DNA from: Algoriphagus sp. A40
GTDB taxonomy: Bacteria; Bacteroidota; Bacteroidia; Cytophagales; Cyclobacteriaceae
Direction: 5' to 3'
Assembly: GCF_002002735.1 (NCBI RefSeq)
Contig: NZ_MUNY01000048.1
Location: 1-64,000, forward strand
Length of the DNA: 64,000 bases
Positions 36,005 to 45,046 of the stretch are shown piece by piece. The notes below the pieces were generated by a model that worked only from the letters and a program-made list of their open reading frames with translations, did not search any database and was not told the DNA's origin. Numbering within the stretch: the first letter of the stretch is position 1; every line of letters begins with the position of its first letter. Position numbers and translations under genes: made by a program.

Positions 36005-37018
36005 TCACATTTTTATAATCCTCTTCCCAAACGCCTCCAGCTGGTCATCTCCAAAATCATGATGGGTGACAAAGCGAACCAGATCTGCACCGAATTTGAC
36101 GGATTTAATGTCGTGCTCAGCGAGTTTTTTCATAAGGCTTTCGGGTGAAATTCCCTCCAACCGTGCGATCACGATGTTGGTTGCAACGGGGAAGACATCA
36201 CTTACTATTGGTAGCGCTTCGAGCATTTTTCCCAAAGCCCTCGCTCTCGCGTGATCTTCCTTCAATCTGTCGACTTGATGATCGAGGGCATAGATTCCGG
36301 CAGCAGCCAGAAAACCGGCCTGTCGCATACCGCCACCAAAAACTTTGCGGACTTTTCTCGCGCGCTTGATATCTGCTTTGGAACCCAGCAAAACCGAACC
36401 AATCGGACAGCCTAAGCCCTTGCTCAGGCAAATGGAAATTGTGTCAAACTGCGCTCCCCAATCTGAAGGTCTTTCACCCGTTTCCACCAAGGCGTTAAAA
36501 AGCCTTGCGCCGTCCAGATGGAGTTTGATGCCTTTTTCTCTGCAAAGCGCATGTATCGGTTTGATTTCATCCAGCGTATAAATGCTTCCTCCGCCTTTGT
36601 TCATGGTGTTTTCCAATGAAACCAAAGCTGTTTCCGGTGCATGGACATCATCTGGATTTATTGAAGTGGCGATCTGTGTCGCATCTATTTTTCCCAAATT
36701 CCCATCCAAAAGCTTCACCGAAGCAAGGGAGTTGGCCATGATGCCGCCGCCTTCATAAAGGTAAATGTGGGAATGCTGATGACAGATTACTTCCCGTTGC
36801 GGTCCAGTATGGAGGCGGATCGCGATCTGATTGGTCATGGTGCCGGATGGGCAAAAAAGTGCCGCTTCCATTCCAAAGAGTTGGGCGATTTTCTCCTCTA
36901 AGGCATTGACTGTCGGATCCTCTCCAAAGACATCATCCCCTATCTGGGCAGAAAACATGGCTTCCTTCATTCCCGGAGTCGGCCGGGTCACTGTATCACT
37001 TCTCAGATCAATTAACAT
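36005..37018 (-). CDS. ltaE: Low-specificity L-threonine aldolase
   Basis: 337-residue fold-type I PLP enzyme that cleaves threonine or allo-threonine to glycine and acetaldehyde. The start MLIDLRSDTVTRPTPGM is the family's hallmark, HLDGARLFNA holds the cofactor-binding Asp and Arg, and the Schiff-base Lys is in ICLSKGLGCPIGSVL. Normal length. The DUF2721 gene ends three bases upstream of its start, so the two are cotranscribed. Confidence 0.94.
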   Translation of the reverse strand: MLIDLRSDTVTRPTPGMKEAMFSAQIGDDVFGEDPTVNALEEKIAQLFGMEAALFCPSGTMTNQIAIRLHTGPQREVICHQHSHIYLYEGGGIMANSLASVKLLDGNLGKIDATQIATSINPDDVHAPETALVSLENTMNKGGGSIYTLDEIKPIHALCREKGIKLHLDGARLFNALVETGERPSDWGAQFDTISICLSKGLGCPIGSVLLGSKADIKRARKVRKVFGGGMRQAGFLAAAGIYALDHQVDRLKEDHARARALGKMLEALPIVSDVFPVATNIVIARLEGISPESLMKKLAEHDIKSVKFGADLVRFVTHHDFGDDQLEAFGKRIIKM

Positions 37019-37020
37019 TC

Positions 37021-37470
37021 TTAATTCTTTTCGTCTTTTTTAAAGAAAATGTCCAAGCTGCTCTTCCGCTTTTCAAAGATTCCCTCCATATCCGAAAGTT
37101 CCAGGTTCAGGGCTTTGGTTGAAATCTGGATTTCTACCAAAGAAATTCCGAGGGAGATCAAGAGTGAAAGCATGCTGACTACAAACACCCAATTGGCTGC
37201 GGAAGTGTAGCCTTGGAAAAGCAAATACATACAAATCACGCAGAGTAAAAAACTGAAAACTCCGAAAAGCTGCATGTTTTTGATGAGTGTCAGCCTGTGG
37301 CGGAGATTGTGAATTTGCTCGACGATTAGTTCGGAATCCGGTTCCTTGAGGTAGTTTTTGTGCAATCCCCGGATCAGAGTGGCAATCGCCAAAAATCGGT
37401 TGGTAAAAGCCAGCATCAATAACGTGATTGCCGAGAAAAGTAGGGCAGGGGTGGAGAGTTGGAGTTCCAT
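37021..37470 (-). CDS. DUF2721 family membrane protein
   Basis: The ATG at 37470 gives MELQLSTPALLFSAITLLMLAFTNRF, the usual family start; the frame runs open to 37515 but the extra codons overlap the preceding terminator hairpin. 149 residues, three hydrophobic segments (about 8-30, 70-95, 105-125) and a charged tail. Function unknown. Located directly upstream of threonine aldolase on the same strand. Confidence 0.85.
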   Translation of the reverse strand: MELQLSTPALLFSAITLLMLAFTNRFLAIATLIRGLHKNYLKEPDSELIVEQIHNLRHRLTLIKNMQLFGVFSFLLCVICMYLLFQGYTSAANWVFVVSMLSLLISLGISLVEIQISTKALNLELSDMEGIFEKRKSSLDIFFKKDEKN

Positions 37471-37519
37471 GGATTCAAAAGTGCAGGATAGAACCATAAG
37501 TTCAGCAAAAGCCACGAAA

Positions 37520-37545
37520 AAAGCCCGATTTCAAAACCGGGCTTT
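37520..37545 (-). terminator. Terminator of the second sigma/anti-sigma operon
   Basis: AAAGCCCG pairs with CGGGCTTT, followed on the minus strand by TTTCG. It lies 22 bases beyond the anti-sigma stop codon. Confidence 0.75.
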
Positions 37546-37567
37546 GAGAAGATTCTACTCATGACGC

Positions 37568-38389
37568 TTACGCAGTTTCTCCTAAGACCACCAATTTTTC
37601 AAGTGTTGGTGCTTTTGATCCACCTTTTGGCTCGATAGTGATCGCAAACGCGCCAGCCTCGGCAACGGCCTCCATTTGCTGGAGGGTGAATTTTTCACCG
37701 GGATTTACCAGCCCGATGCCCACCGGACCATCTTTGCCTATTGCCCAAAGTTGGTAGTCAAAATCTGCCGAAAGCGAATTTAGCGTGTTTACCGCGACGA
37801 ATACCTCCTGGGCTTTTTGATCCCAGAAGACATCCACTTTGGCGTCTTTCTGCATCGGAAGTGTCTCTCCGATCATTTGTACCCGTTTGAAGTCGCCGGA
37901 TACCAAGCGATCCAGTCGGGAATCTGTTTCTTCAAACTCGAGTTTGACCTGATTCAGATTATCAGCCATCACTTGCTGGTCCTGAAGCAGCGCGGTGAAT
38001 TTCTCCTCCGTGTCGTAGAATTTGCCGGCAAAGTAGACCGCAGCTGCGCTTGCTATCACCGCTACAATTGAGGCAGCTACTGCAAAATTTTTCCAGGGAG
38101 AAATTTTCACAGTTTTGGCTTCGGTTGGTGTAGAAAGAGTTTTAGGTCCCTCCGCTTTCCGGAATTCCGGTTCCAGACTCGCCAAGATTTTATCTTTTAC
38201 TTGTGCCGATGGGGCAGGTCCTGAAGCCTGATCAAAGGAAAATAAGGTTTCCTCCAAGGTATCAAGTTCCCGCTGAATTTCCGGGTATTCCTTAGCCAGT
38301 GTCAGCACTTCTTCGCGCTCACGCTCAGTCAGCTCTCCTAGAAGAAAGAGCTCGAGTTTGCCTGATTCGATGTAGTCTTGAATATTCAC
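37568..38389 (-). CDS. Anti-sigma factor with RskA-type periplasmic domain
   Basis: 273 residues: a cytoplasmic N-terminal helical part (MNIQDYIESGKLELFLLGELTEREREEV), a transmembrane helix at about 103-123 and an RskA-like C-terminal domain (VFWDQKAQEVFVAVNTL ... ITIEPKGGSKAPT). It holds the adjacent sigma factor at the membrane. The start is GTG, whose G is the last base of the sigma factor's TAG stop, so the genes are translationally coupled. The zinc-binding motif seen in ZAS-type anti-sigmas is absent. Confidence 0.88.
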   Translation of the reverse strand: MNIQDYIESGKLELFLLGELTEREREEVLTLAKEYPEIQRELDTLEETLFSFDQASGPAPSAQVKDKILASLEPEFRKAEGPKTLSTPTEAKTVKISPWKNFAVAASIVAVIASAAAVYFAGKFYDTEEKFTALLQDQQVMADNLNQVKLEFEETDSRLDRLVSGDFKRVQMIGETLPMQKDAKVDVFWDQKAQEVFVAVNTLNSLSADFDYQLWAIGKDGPVGIGLVNPGEKFTLQQMEAVAEAGAFAITIEPKGGSKAPTLEKLVVLGETA

Positions 38390-38949
38390 TAGATTCTGTC
38401 TAAGTTCTTTTTTAATACCTGAAGTGCAGCCCTGACGCGGGATTTGACCGTGCCGAGGGGAATATCAAATTCCTCCGAGACTTCTGAATGGGTGTAACCT
38501 TTAAAATAAATATACTCAATGATAAATCGTTGATCCTCGTTGAGATTATTCATCAATTCTTTGACTCCTATCCCCTCTATCTGTTCCATAGTGCCGGATT
38601 GACTTTCGAGGCCATATACGAAATCATCGATTGTGTTGGTCTTAGAAGATTGGGAGATTTCTTTTGATCGAAGCTTATCAATGGCAGAATTGCGGCAAAT
38701 ATTGGCCATCCAAGTGTATAAGCGGCCTTTTGACTCTTCGTAGGAATCAATTTTTTTGATGATTTTGATGAACGCGTCATGAAAGACTTCCTCGGCGATA
38801 TCCGAGTCGGCGATGATTCTGGATATCACGGCAAACAAAGCTCTCGAATATTTTTCGTAGAGGTATTCGGTCGTTTTCCGGTCTCTGGTTCTCAGGCCGG
38901 CGATCAGTTCATCTTCCTGCAAAAGTGGTTGGGTTGTGGTGGTACACAC
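38389..38949 (-). CDS. ECF RNA polymerase sigma factor (SigK-like)
   Basis: 186 residues with region 2 (IAEEVFHDAFIKIIKKIDSYEESKGRLYTWMANICRN in outline) and region 4 (IIEYIYFKGYTHSEVSEEFDIPLGTVKSR). It pairs with the RskA-type anti-sigma factor downstream, as SigK/RskA does in actinobacteria. The start codon is GTG; no ATG lies in a plausible place. Its regulon is unknown. Confidence 0.92.
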   Translation of the reverse strand: MCTTTTQPLLQEDELIAGLRTRDRKTTEYLYEKYSRALFAVISRIIADSDIAEEVFHDAFIKIIKKIDSYEESKGRLYTWMANICRNSAIDKLRSKEISQSSKTNTIDDFVYGLESQSGTMEQIEGIGVKELMNNLNEDQRFIIEYIYFKGYTHSEVSEEFDIPLGTVKSRVRAALQVLKKNLDRI

Positions 38950-38960
38950 TTAAAAGTAAA

Positions 38961-38989
38961 ACACCAGGCTCAATGTTTAAGCCTGGTGT
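38961..38989 (-). terminator. Terminator of lpdA
   Basis: ACACCAGGCT and AGCCTGGTGT form a perfect 10-bp stem with a nine-base loop, then TTTACTTTT on the minus strand. It separates lpdA from the sigma factor gene downstream. Confidence 0.85.
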
Positions 38990-39014
38990 CAGATTATTTT
39001 AGAATTATATTTTT

Positions 39015-40412
39015 TTAAAGGTGGATTACCTCATCGTAAGCCGCTGCTGCTGCTTCCATGATCGCTTCGGACATGGTGGGGTGTGGATGGATGGTTTTGA
39101 CTAATTCAAGACCTGTGGTCTCCAATTTGCGGATGGCTACGATCTCGGCGATCATTTCAGTTACGTTGGCTCCGATCATGTGAGCGCCAAGGAGTTCTCC
39201 GTATTTTTTATCAAACACAAGTTTCACAAAACCGTCTTTGGCTCCGGCTGCTGAAGCTTTTCCGGAGGCTGAAAATGGGAATTTGCCTATTCTCACTTCG
39301 TATCCTGCTTCGATGGCTTTTGCTTCTGTGAAGCCAACCGATGCAATCTCTGGAGAGCAATAAGTACAGCCCGGGATGTTTCCATAGTTAATTGGCTCAG
39401 GATGATGACCGGCGATTTTTTCCACGCAAGTAATGCCTTCTGCAGATGCTACGTGAGCCAAAGCCGGACCTGGGATCACATCACCGATGGCATAATAACC
39501 AGGCATATTGGTTTTGTAGTATTCATCTACTTTGATTTTGCCTTTTTCAACCAAAATCCCAACGTCTTCCAAACCGATGTTCTCAAGATTTGAAACCACA
39601 CCAGCGGCTGAAAGGACAATGTCGCATTCCAGGAATTCATCGCCTTTGGCGGTTTTCACAGTCACCTTACAGCCTGCTCCTTTGGTATCGACCGCAGTCA
39701 CTTCCGAAGAAGTCATGATCTTCATCCCAGCTTTCTTGTAGATTTTTTCAAGCATTTTGGACACTTCCGCATCTTCAATTGGAACGATTCGGTCCATGAA
39801 TTCTACGATTGTCACCTCAGTACCAAGAGTAGAATAGAAATAAGCAAACTCAATTCCGATGGCCCCGGAACCTACCACGACCATTTTCTTTGGCAGTTTC
39901 TCCAGAGTCAAAGCCTTGCGATAGCCGATGATTTTCTTATCGTCGATCTTCATCGAAGGCAATTCACGTGATCTGGCACCGGTGGCAATGATGATGTTGT
40001 CAGCGGCATAGACAGTCTTATTTCCGTCTTTGTCAGCAACTTCGACTTTTTTGCCGGGTTGGATTTTGCCCCAGCCTGTGATGACTTCGATTTTGTTCTT
40101 CTTCATCAAAAAAGTAACCCCCTTGCTCATTCCATCCGCTACGCCTCGACTTCTTTTGACAATGCCTGTGAAATCAGCACTCGCATCCTTGACGGTGATC
40201 CCGTAATCCGCTGCGTGGTTGATGTATTCAAAAACCTGTGCACTTTTCAGCAAAGCTTTGGTCGGAATACAGCCCCAGTTAAGGCAAATACCGCCTAACT
40301 CGGCAGCTTCTACGATGGCGGTTTTCAGACCGAGTTGTGAAGCGCGAATGGCGGCTACATATCCGCCTGGCCCGCTTCCCAGCACGATCAAGTCAAATTT
40401 TGTCGAAGACAT
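39015..40412 (-). CDS. lpdA: Dihydrolipoyl dehydrogenase (E3)
   Basis: FAD flavoprotein reoxidising dihydrolipoamide in the pyruvate, 2-oxoglutarate and branched-chain dehydrogenase complexes and in glycine cleavage. 465 residues: FAD-binding GSGPGGYVAA, redox disulfide in GGICLNWGCIPTKAL, NAD-binding VVGSGAIGIEFA, and the C-terminal catalytic His-Glu in HPHPTMSEA. Single gene with its own terminator; no dehydrogenase E1 or E2 gene is adjacent. Confidence 0.97.
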   Translation of the reverse strand: MSSTKFDLIVLGSGPGGYVAAIRASQLGLKTAIVEAAELGGICLNWGCIPTKALLKSAQVFEYINHAADYGITVKDASADFTGIVKRSRGVADGMSKGVTFLMKKNKIEVITGWGKIQPGKKVEVADKDGNKTVYAADNIIIATGARSRELPSMKIDDKKIIGYRKALTLEKLPKKMVVVGSGAIGIEFAYFYSTLGTEVTIVEFMDRIVPIEDAEVSKMLEKIYKKAGMKIMTSSEVTAVDTKGAGCKVTVKTAKGDEFLECDIVLSAAGVVSNLENIGLEDVGILVEKGKIKVDEYYKTNMPGYYAIGDVIPGPALAHVASAEGITCVEKIAGHHPEPINYGNIPGCTYCSPEIASVGFTEAKAIEAGYEVRIGKFPFSASGKASAAGAKDGFVKLVFDKKYGELLGAHMIGANVTEMIAEIVAIRKLETTGLELVKTIHPHPTMSEAIMEAAAAAYDEVIHL

Positions 40413-40446
40413 ATCTAAAGAGGGTTTGATTACAATTGAAACTCTG

Positions 40447-40454
40447 CAAAAATA
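40447..40454 (-). promoter_or_regulatory. -7 box of lpdA
   Basis: Minus-strand TATTTTTG matches TAnnTTTG exactly and lies 34 bases before the start codon. The -33 element is not clear. Confidence 0.4.
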
Positions 40455-40674
40455 GGTCTTTTGCCTTCAGAAAAAAATCGGATATTATTCAAGTTATTCA
40501 ATCGAAAAGCTGCTCAGACTGAATATTTTATGGGTTTTTGAGAATAATTTTACAAATTCTTCAATCACATGGCTAATCTTTTGTGATTCGCGTTTTTGAA
40601 GGATTAATTCTTTGGCTTTCAGGTAAAAACCATTTCGGAGAGCTGACAAAAAGCGGAAGTCCGGGCTTTTTTTC

Positions 40675-40682
40675 TAATTTTG
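40675..40682 (+). promoter_or_regulatory. -7 box of fabG
   Basis: TAATTTTG matches TAnnTTTG and lies 22 bases before the fabG ATG. No good TTTG lies 19-21 bases upstream. Confidence 0.4.
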
Positions 40683-40704
40683 GCCAAACAAAATTTTACA
40701 CTTC

Positions 40705-41451
40705 ATGGGATTACTTTCAGGAAAAACCGCCCTGGTCACAGGAGCTTCTAAAGGAATTGGAAGAGCTATTGCCATTCGCTATGCGCTCGAGGGAGCCAAT
40801 GTCGCATTTACTTTTTTGTCCAGTGTGGAAAAAGGACAGGCATTGGAATCAGAATTGGCTGCTTTTGGGGTGAAAGCCAAAGGGTATCGATCTGATGCTT
40901 CAGATTACAAAGCTGCGGAGCAACTGATTACTGATGTAGTGGCGGATTTTGGTGCGTTGGACATTTTGGTCAACAATGCCGGAATCACCCGCGACAATCT
41001 GCTTATGAGAATGACTGAGGAATCTTGGGACGAAATCATGAACGTAAACCTGAAGTCCTGCTTCAATACAGTAAAGGCAGCTTCCAGAACTATGATGAAG
41101 GCAAAGGCTGGCTCGATCATCAACATGACCTCAGTAGTCGGTGTGAAAGGCAACGCCGGCCAAGCAAACTATGCCGCATCCAAAGCCGGAATCATAGGGT
41201 TCACGAAGTCAGTTGCTTTGGAGCTGGGATCACGAAACATCCGTTGCAACGCCATTGCCCCGGGATTTATCGAGACGGAAATGACTGAAGCTTTGGATGA
41301 AAAAACTGTTCAAGGCTGGCGAGACGGAATCCCGATGAAGCGTGGAGGACAGCCCGAAGAAGTGGCCAATGCCTGTGTCTTCCTAGCCTCAGAAATGAGC
41401 AGCTATATATCAGGACAGGTCCTTCATGTAAATGGAGCGATGTATACTTGA
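40705..41451 (+). CDS. fabG: 3-oxoacyl-[acyl-carrier-protein] reductase
   Basis: Short-chain dehydrogenase of 248 residues that reduces 3-oxoacyl-ACP with NADPH in fatty acid elongation. The cofactor motif TGASKGIGRA is at 12-21, the NNAG motif follows in LVNNAGITRDN, and the catalytic Ser, Tyr and Lys are in MTSVVG and YAASKAG. The C-terminal SYISGQVLHVNGAMYT is typical of FabG. It is isolated from other fatty-acid genes. Gap sequences after it contain TTTACGATTT repeats. Confidence 0.94.
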   Translation: MGLLSGKTALVTGASKGIGRAIAIRYALEGANVAFTFLSSVEKGQALESELAAFGVKAKGYRSDASDYKAAEQLITDVVADFGALDILVNNAGITRDNLLMRMTEESWDEIMNVNLKSCFNTVKAASRTMMKAKAGSIINMTSVVGVKGNAGQANYAASKAGIIGFTKSVALELGSRNIRCNAIAPGFIETEMTEALDEKTVQGWRDGIPMKRGGQPEEVANACVFLASEMSSYISGQVLHVNGAMYT

Positions 41452-41480
41452 TTTACGATTTTTGATTTACGATTTACGAC
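41452..41480. repeat. Direct repeats of the word GATTTACGA
   Basis: TGATTTACGAT, TTTTGATTTACGA and TTTACGACGG follow each other right after the fabG stop codon. The same word forms the arms of the inverted repeat at 24711-24870. Confidence 0.45.
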
Positions 41481-41502
41481 GGCTGGAGAGATTCAGCCGT
41501 TT

Positions 41503-41880
41503 TTATTTCAAACCAAAAATTTCTTTAATTTTATGGTCAAGCTCATGTTTTTTGTCCTGGGGGAACATTCCTAATTCTCTCAATATTAGATTTTTTGGCA
41601 AAGCTACCATTTTGTGAAGCTTAAGTATTGATTTGGTTATTAAGCCGGTTTTCTGCCATAGATTATCCATTGGATTTAATTCCAGTTCTGTTTCTTCGAG
41701 CTGATCACTGATTTTACTTGAAATAAATGCAACGATAACATGTTCAAATTTCCCAATGGGTTCAGAAAGGCAAAGTGCTGGGCGAACTTTTCGAGTAGAA
41801 AAATCTTCAAATGGAAAGGGTACAAGGACGATCTTTCCTCTAATTTTTGAAAGGTTTTCCGTCTTTGATCGAGTAGACAT
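41503..41880 (-). CDS. MazF/PemK-type toxin of a toxin-antitoxin pair
   Basis: 125 residues; the PemK/MazF fold is indicated by KIRGKIVLVPFPFEDFSTRKVRPALCLS (first strands with the conserved Arg-Pro) and VIVAFISSKI. Such toxins are sequence-specific mRNA interferases. The start lies 41 bases inside the end of the antitoxin gene, so the two are coupled. The protein carries about 12 residues before the fold and has a long C-terminal helix. Confidence 0.85.
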   Translation of the reverse strand: MSTRSKTENLSKIRGKIVLVPFPFEDFSTRKVRPALCLSEPIGKFEHVIVAFISSKISDQLEETELELNPMDNLWQKTGLITKSILKLHKMVALPKNLILRELGMFPQDKKHELDHKIKEIFGLK

Positions 41881-42070
41881 CTTCTTCAGGTTCGTTTAAA
41901 AAATCAAGTGCTGGATTATTGGAGAGGAATCTTAGGTAATTCTTTTCCTCTAACTCCTCATCTTCTGAAAGAATCAAAACCCTCACCGCTATTCCTCCTT
42001 TCAATCCAGTAGATTCGAGAGAAATGCTTCCGTCAGATTTGGTAATCGTCTTAATTTCAATGGCTTTCAT
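41840..42070 (-). CDS. Antitoxin partner of the MazF-type toxin
   Basis: 76 residues: an N-terminal part that looks like a small beta DNA-binding fold (KAIEIKTITKSDGSISLESTGLKGG) and an acidic C-terminal tail (SEDEELEEKNYLRFL, NEPEEDVYSI) suited to wrapping the toxin. No named family is clear, but small acidic proteins of this shape precede PemK-type toxins in many Bacteroidota. It would neutralise the toxin and repress the operon. Confidence 0.72.
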   Translation of the reverse strand: MKAIEIKTITKSDGSISLESTGLKGGIAVRVLILSEDEELEEKNYLRFLSNNPALDFLNEPEEDVYSIKDGKPFKN

Positions 42071-42090
42071 GGAGTTAAAAATACAAAAAA

Positions 42091-42111
42091 GCCCCGGGAA
42101 ATTCCCGAGGC
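42091..42111 (-). terminator. Terminator of pruA
   Basis: GCCCCGGGAA and TTCCCGAGGC pair with one mismatch; TTTTTT follows on the minus strand. Confidence 0.75.
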
Positions 42112-42151
42112 CCTTGAACTTTGAATTTGATTATTGAGACTTGATTATTTA

Positions 42152-43786
42152 TCAGTCTTTCCCCAAAAACGGATACCGGTAATCCTCGGGAGAAACAAAG
42201 GTCTCCTTGATCGTTCGTGGAGAAACCCATCGAAGCAGATTGATCATGGATCCGGCTTTGTCGTTTGTTCCCGAAGCTCTCGCTCCGCCGAATGGCTGCT
42301 GACCTACCACTGCACCGGTTGGTTTGTCATTGATGTAGAAGTTGCCTGCGGAGTTTCTGAGTTTTTGCGTCGCAAGTTCTACCGCGTATCGGTCTTGGGA
42401 GAAAATCGCTCCGGTCAAAGCGTAAGGAGAGGTCTGATCGACCAATTCCAACACAGTTTCGAAATGCTCTTCGTGATATACATAGATCGTCAATACCGGC
42501 CCAAAAATCTCCTCACACATGGTGGTGTACATCGGATCTTGAGTCAGGATGACAGTAGGCTCGATGAAATAGCCTTTTGACTTGTCGTAGTTCCCGCCAG
42601 CGATAATCTCCACTCCAGGAGCGGCTTTCGCATTGTCGATGTATTTGGCGATTTTGTCAAAAGATTTCTCATCGATCACCGCATTCACAAAATTGGTGAA
42701 GTCTTCCGTTCCGCCCATTTTGATGGTCGCAAGATCTTCCAGCATGTATTTTTTCACATCTTCCCAAAGATTGGATGGGATGTATGCTCTCGAAGCAGCA
42801 GAGCATTTTTGCCCTTGGTATTCAAAAGCTCCTCGAACCAATCCCACTGCTACTGCTTTGGCATTTGCAGATTTGTGTGCCAGCACAAAGTCCTTTCCAC
42901 CAGTTTCGCCGACAATTCTTGGGTAGGATTTGTAGCGGTTGATGTTTTCTCCGATGGTCTTCCAAATATGCTGGAATACACCAGTCGAACCGGTAAAGTG
43001 AATTCCCGCAAAATCAGGATGCTTAAAAATGATGTCTCCGGAAGTTGGGCCATCCACATAGATCAAGTTGATGACTCCATCAGGGATACCAGCCTCCTTG
43101 AAAACCTCCATCAAAACCTGAGCTGAATAGATCTGGGTGTAGGCAGGTTTCCAAACTACCGTGTTGCCCATCATGGCTGCAGAGGTTGGCAGGTTTCCAG
43201 CGATGGCCGTAAAGTTGAATGGGGTCAAGGCAAACACGAAACCTTCGAGTGGTCTTTGCTCCAGGCGATTCCAAACCCCATTTCCAGACACAGGCGGCTG
43301 TTGCGCGTAGATTTCGCACATGTACTTTACATTGAATCTCAGGAAGTCAATAAACTCACATGCTGCGTCGATCTCTGCCTGCATAGCGTTTTTGGATTGG
43401 CCTAGCATGGTGGCAGCATTGATTTTGGCACGATAAGGTCCCGCCAATAAATCTGCAGCTTTTAGAAAAATAGCTGCTCTTTGCTCCCAGGCAAGATTTT
43501 CCCAAGCTTCTTTTGCCCCCAAGGCCGCATTGATTGCCTGCTCCACGTGGGAGGCGTCGCCTTCGTGAAAATGACCCAAAATATGCTTGTGGTCATGGGG
43601 AGGGGACATCGGATGGGTGTTGCCGGTTCTGACTTCTTCGCTTCCGATGTACATCGGTACATCGATTTGCTTGGAACGCGCTTCGGCAAGTGCTTTTTGA
43701 AGTTCTTTTCGCTCCGGGCTACCCGGCGCGTAGGATTTTACCGGCTCGTTGACGGGCGTCGGTACATTGAAAAATCCTTTTAACAT
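42152..43786 (-). CDS. pruA: L-glutamate gamma-semialdehyde dehydrogenase
   Basis: 544-residue single-domain aldehyde dehydrogenase of the second step of proline breakdown, oxidising glutamate semialdehyde (P5C) to glutamate with NAD. Catalytic Cys is in GQKCSAASRAY and the Glu in RIVGETGGKDFVL; QQPFGGARASGTNDKAG is the family C-terminal motif. There is no fused proline dehydrogenase and no putA homologue nearby. The start ATG follows an exact -7 box by about 33 bases. Confidence 0.94.
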   Translation of the reverse strand: MLKGFFNVPTPVNEPVKSYAPGSPERKELQKALAEARSKQIDVPMYIGSEEVRTGNTHPMSPPHDHKHILGHFHEGDASHVEQAINAALGAKEAWENLAWEQRAAIFLKAADLLAGPYRAKINAATMLGQSKNAMQAEIDAACEFIDFLRFNVKYMCEIYAQQPPVSGNGVWNRLEQRPLEGFVFALTPFNFTAIAGNLPTSAAMMGNTVVWKPAYTQIYSAQVLMEVFKEAGIPDGVINLIYVDGPTSGDIIFKHPDFAGIHFTGSTGVFQHIWKTIGENINRYKSYPRIVGETGGKDFVLAHKSANAKAVAVGLVRGAFEYQGQKCSAASRAYIPSNLWEDVKKYMLEDLATIKMGGTEDFTNFVNAVIDEKSFDKIAKYIDNAKAAPGVEIIAGGNYDKSKGYFIEPTVILTQDPMYTTMCEEIFGPVLTIYVYHEEHFETVLELVDQTSPYALTGAIFSQDRYAVELATQKLRNSAGNFYINDKPTGAVVGQQPFGGARASGTNDKAGSMINLLRWVSPRTIKETFVSPEDYRYPFLGKD

Positions 43787-43818
43787 GATATTTGGAGTTT
43801 ATTTGGTTTCTGTGATGC

Positions 43819-43826
43819 CAAAGATA
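43819..43826 (-). promoter_or_regulatory. -7 box of pruA
   Basis: Minus-strand TATCTTTG, an exact TAnnTTTG match, about 33 bases upstream of the pruA start. It sits next to a GCGATCGC palindrome (43828-43835). No good -33 element. Confidence 0.4.
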
Positions 43827-43858
43827 AGCGATCGCCCACAAATGGGAGGTGATTTGGC

Positions 43859-44554
43859 TTACAAAAGGTCTTCCAACTCCCGTAAATGGGAAATGGTGTA
43901 AGTTGGCTTCAATTCGATTTCTTTTCCTTCAGGATTGAAAAAGACCTGGTCAATTTCGGCGCGCTGAGCTCCGAGAATGTCTGAATCAGGATTGTCTCCG
44001 ATCATCAGGCAAAGTTCAGGGGAAGTTGAAAGCTGTTCCATCGCATATTGAAAAATCCTTGGGTCTGGCTTTTTGAAACCGGTGGTTTCGGAAGTCACAA
44101 TCAGTTCGAAGAAGATATCCAAGCCGGAGGATTTCATCTTTTTGGCCTGGGATTCTTTAAATCCATTTGTAATCACATGGATTCGATATTTTTCCCTGAG
44201 ATAGTTCAGGATTTCTTTGGAATAGGGGAAAACATGGGGTTTTGAAGATGTTCTGCTCATAAAATCCTCTTCAAATTCAGCAGGAATTGCCTCCGGTTTT
44301 GCTCCGGCATGGGTGAAAATCTTGGGGAAGCGCTCTTTTCTCAGGTTGTGTTTATCGATTTTTCCCACGTTGTACCAATCCCAAAGCTGAAAATTTACAT
44401 GATGAAAGGCCTCATGAAAATTTTCAAAAGATGCCATTCCAAGGTCCTGGAGGCCATAGATTTGGTACAGTTCGGAAAGTGATTCCGTGACATTTCGGTC
44501 GTAATCCCAAAGGGTGTGGTCCAGATCGAAGAATAAATGTTGGTAAGTTTTCAA
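43859..44554 (-). CDS. YjjG-family HAD nucleotidase
   Basis: 231 residues with HAD motif I HLFFDLDHTLWDY, motif II VITNG, Lys in TGFKKPDP, and motif IV MIGDNPDSDI, plus a cap domain inserted after motif I. The YjjG group removes noncanonical pyrimidine nucleotides such as 5-halogenated dUMP. The start is a TTG codon, in the right place for the family's MKxYxHLFFD beginning. It lies seven bases after the ArsR-type regulator and is probably in the same operon. Confidence 0.87.
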   Translation of the reverse strand: MKTYQHLFFDLDHTLWDYDRNVTESLSELYQIYGLQDLGMASFENFHEAFHHVNFQLWDWYNVGKIDKHNLRKERFPKIFTHAGAKPEAIPAEFEEDFMSRTSSKPHVFPYSKEILNYLREKYRIHVITNGFKESQAKKMKSSGLDIFFELIVTSETTGFKKPDPRIFQYAMEQLSTSPELCLMIGDNPDSDILGAQRAEIDQVFFNPEGKEIELKPTYTISHLRELEDLL

Positions 44555-44561
44555 GGGGTAA

Positions 44562-44945
44562 TCAGCGTCTGTATTGGTTATTCTGGATTTTGTTGATCGC
44601 CAGTTCCCGGTTGGATTTCAGGATTTCATAGGTTTCCTGATCCTTGATAAGGCTGGGATCTTTCTGAATAAACTTGAAAATCTGCAGAATGATTTCAATG
44701 TACTCCTCCAGAATGTAATAGAACATCCATTGATCGACACGGCGGCTTCCCAGAAGGCCCGCATTTTTCAGATAAATCAGGTGCCGGCTGGTTTTTGTTT
44801 GGGTAAAGTCAAGGATGTGTTCCAAATCTGAAATGCTCAATTCTTTGTTTAGCATCAGCAAATGGATGATTCTTACACGAGGTTCTTCGGAAAGCGCCTT
44901 AAAAATTCGCAATCCATAGTTTAAACTGATATTTTTGAGTCTCAT
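44562..44945 (-). CDS. ArsR-family winged-helix transcriptional regulator
   Basis: 127 residues with a winged-helix domain (about 10-85: ALSEEPRVRIIHLLM, ELSISDLEHILDFTQTKTSRHLIYLKNAGLL) and a helical tail. ArsR proteins normally sense metals through Cys/His sites, but no Cys is visible here, so it may respond to a different signal. Transcribed together with the YjjG-type nucleotidase and divergent from the carboxypeptidase-like gene at 45047. Confidence 0.85.
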   Translation of the reverse strand: MRLKNISLNYGLRIFKALSEEPRVRIIHLLMLNKELSISDLEHILDFTQTKTSRHLIYLKNAGLLGSRRVDQWMFYYILEEYIEIILQIFKFIQKDPSLIKDQETYEILKSNRELAINKIQNNQYRR

Positions 44946-45046
44946 TAGTAAGTTTTAACTTAGAATTCGGATCGAAAATAAAATTTCAGCCGAAATTAGA
45001 TTAAAATCGCAACAGCTTTCCGAAGCCAACCACAGATTCAATATTC

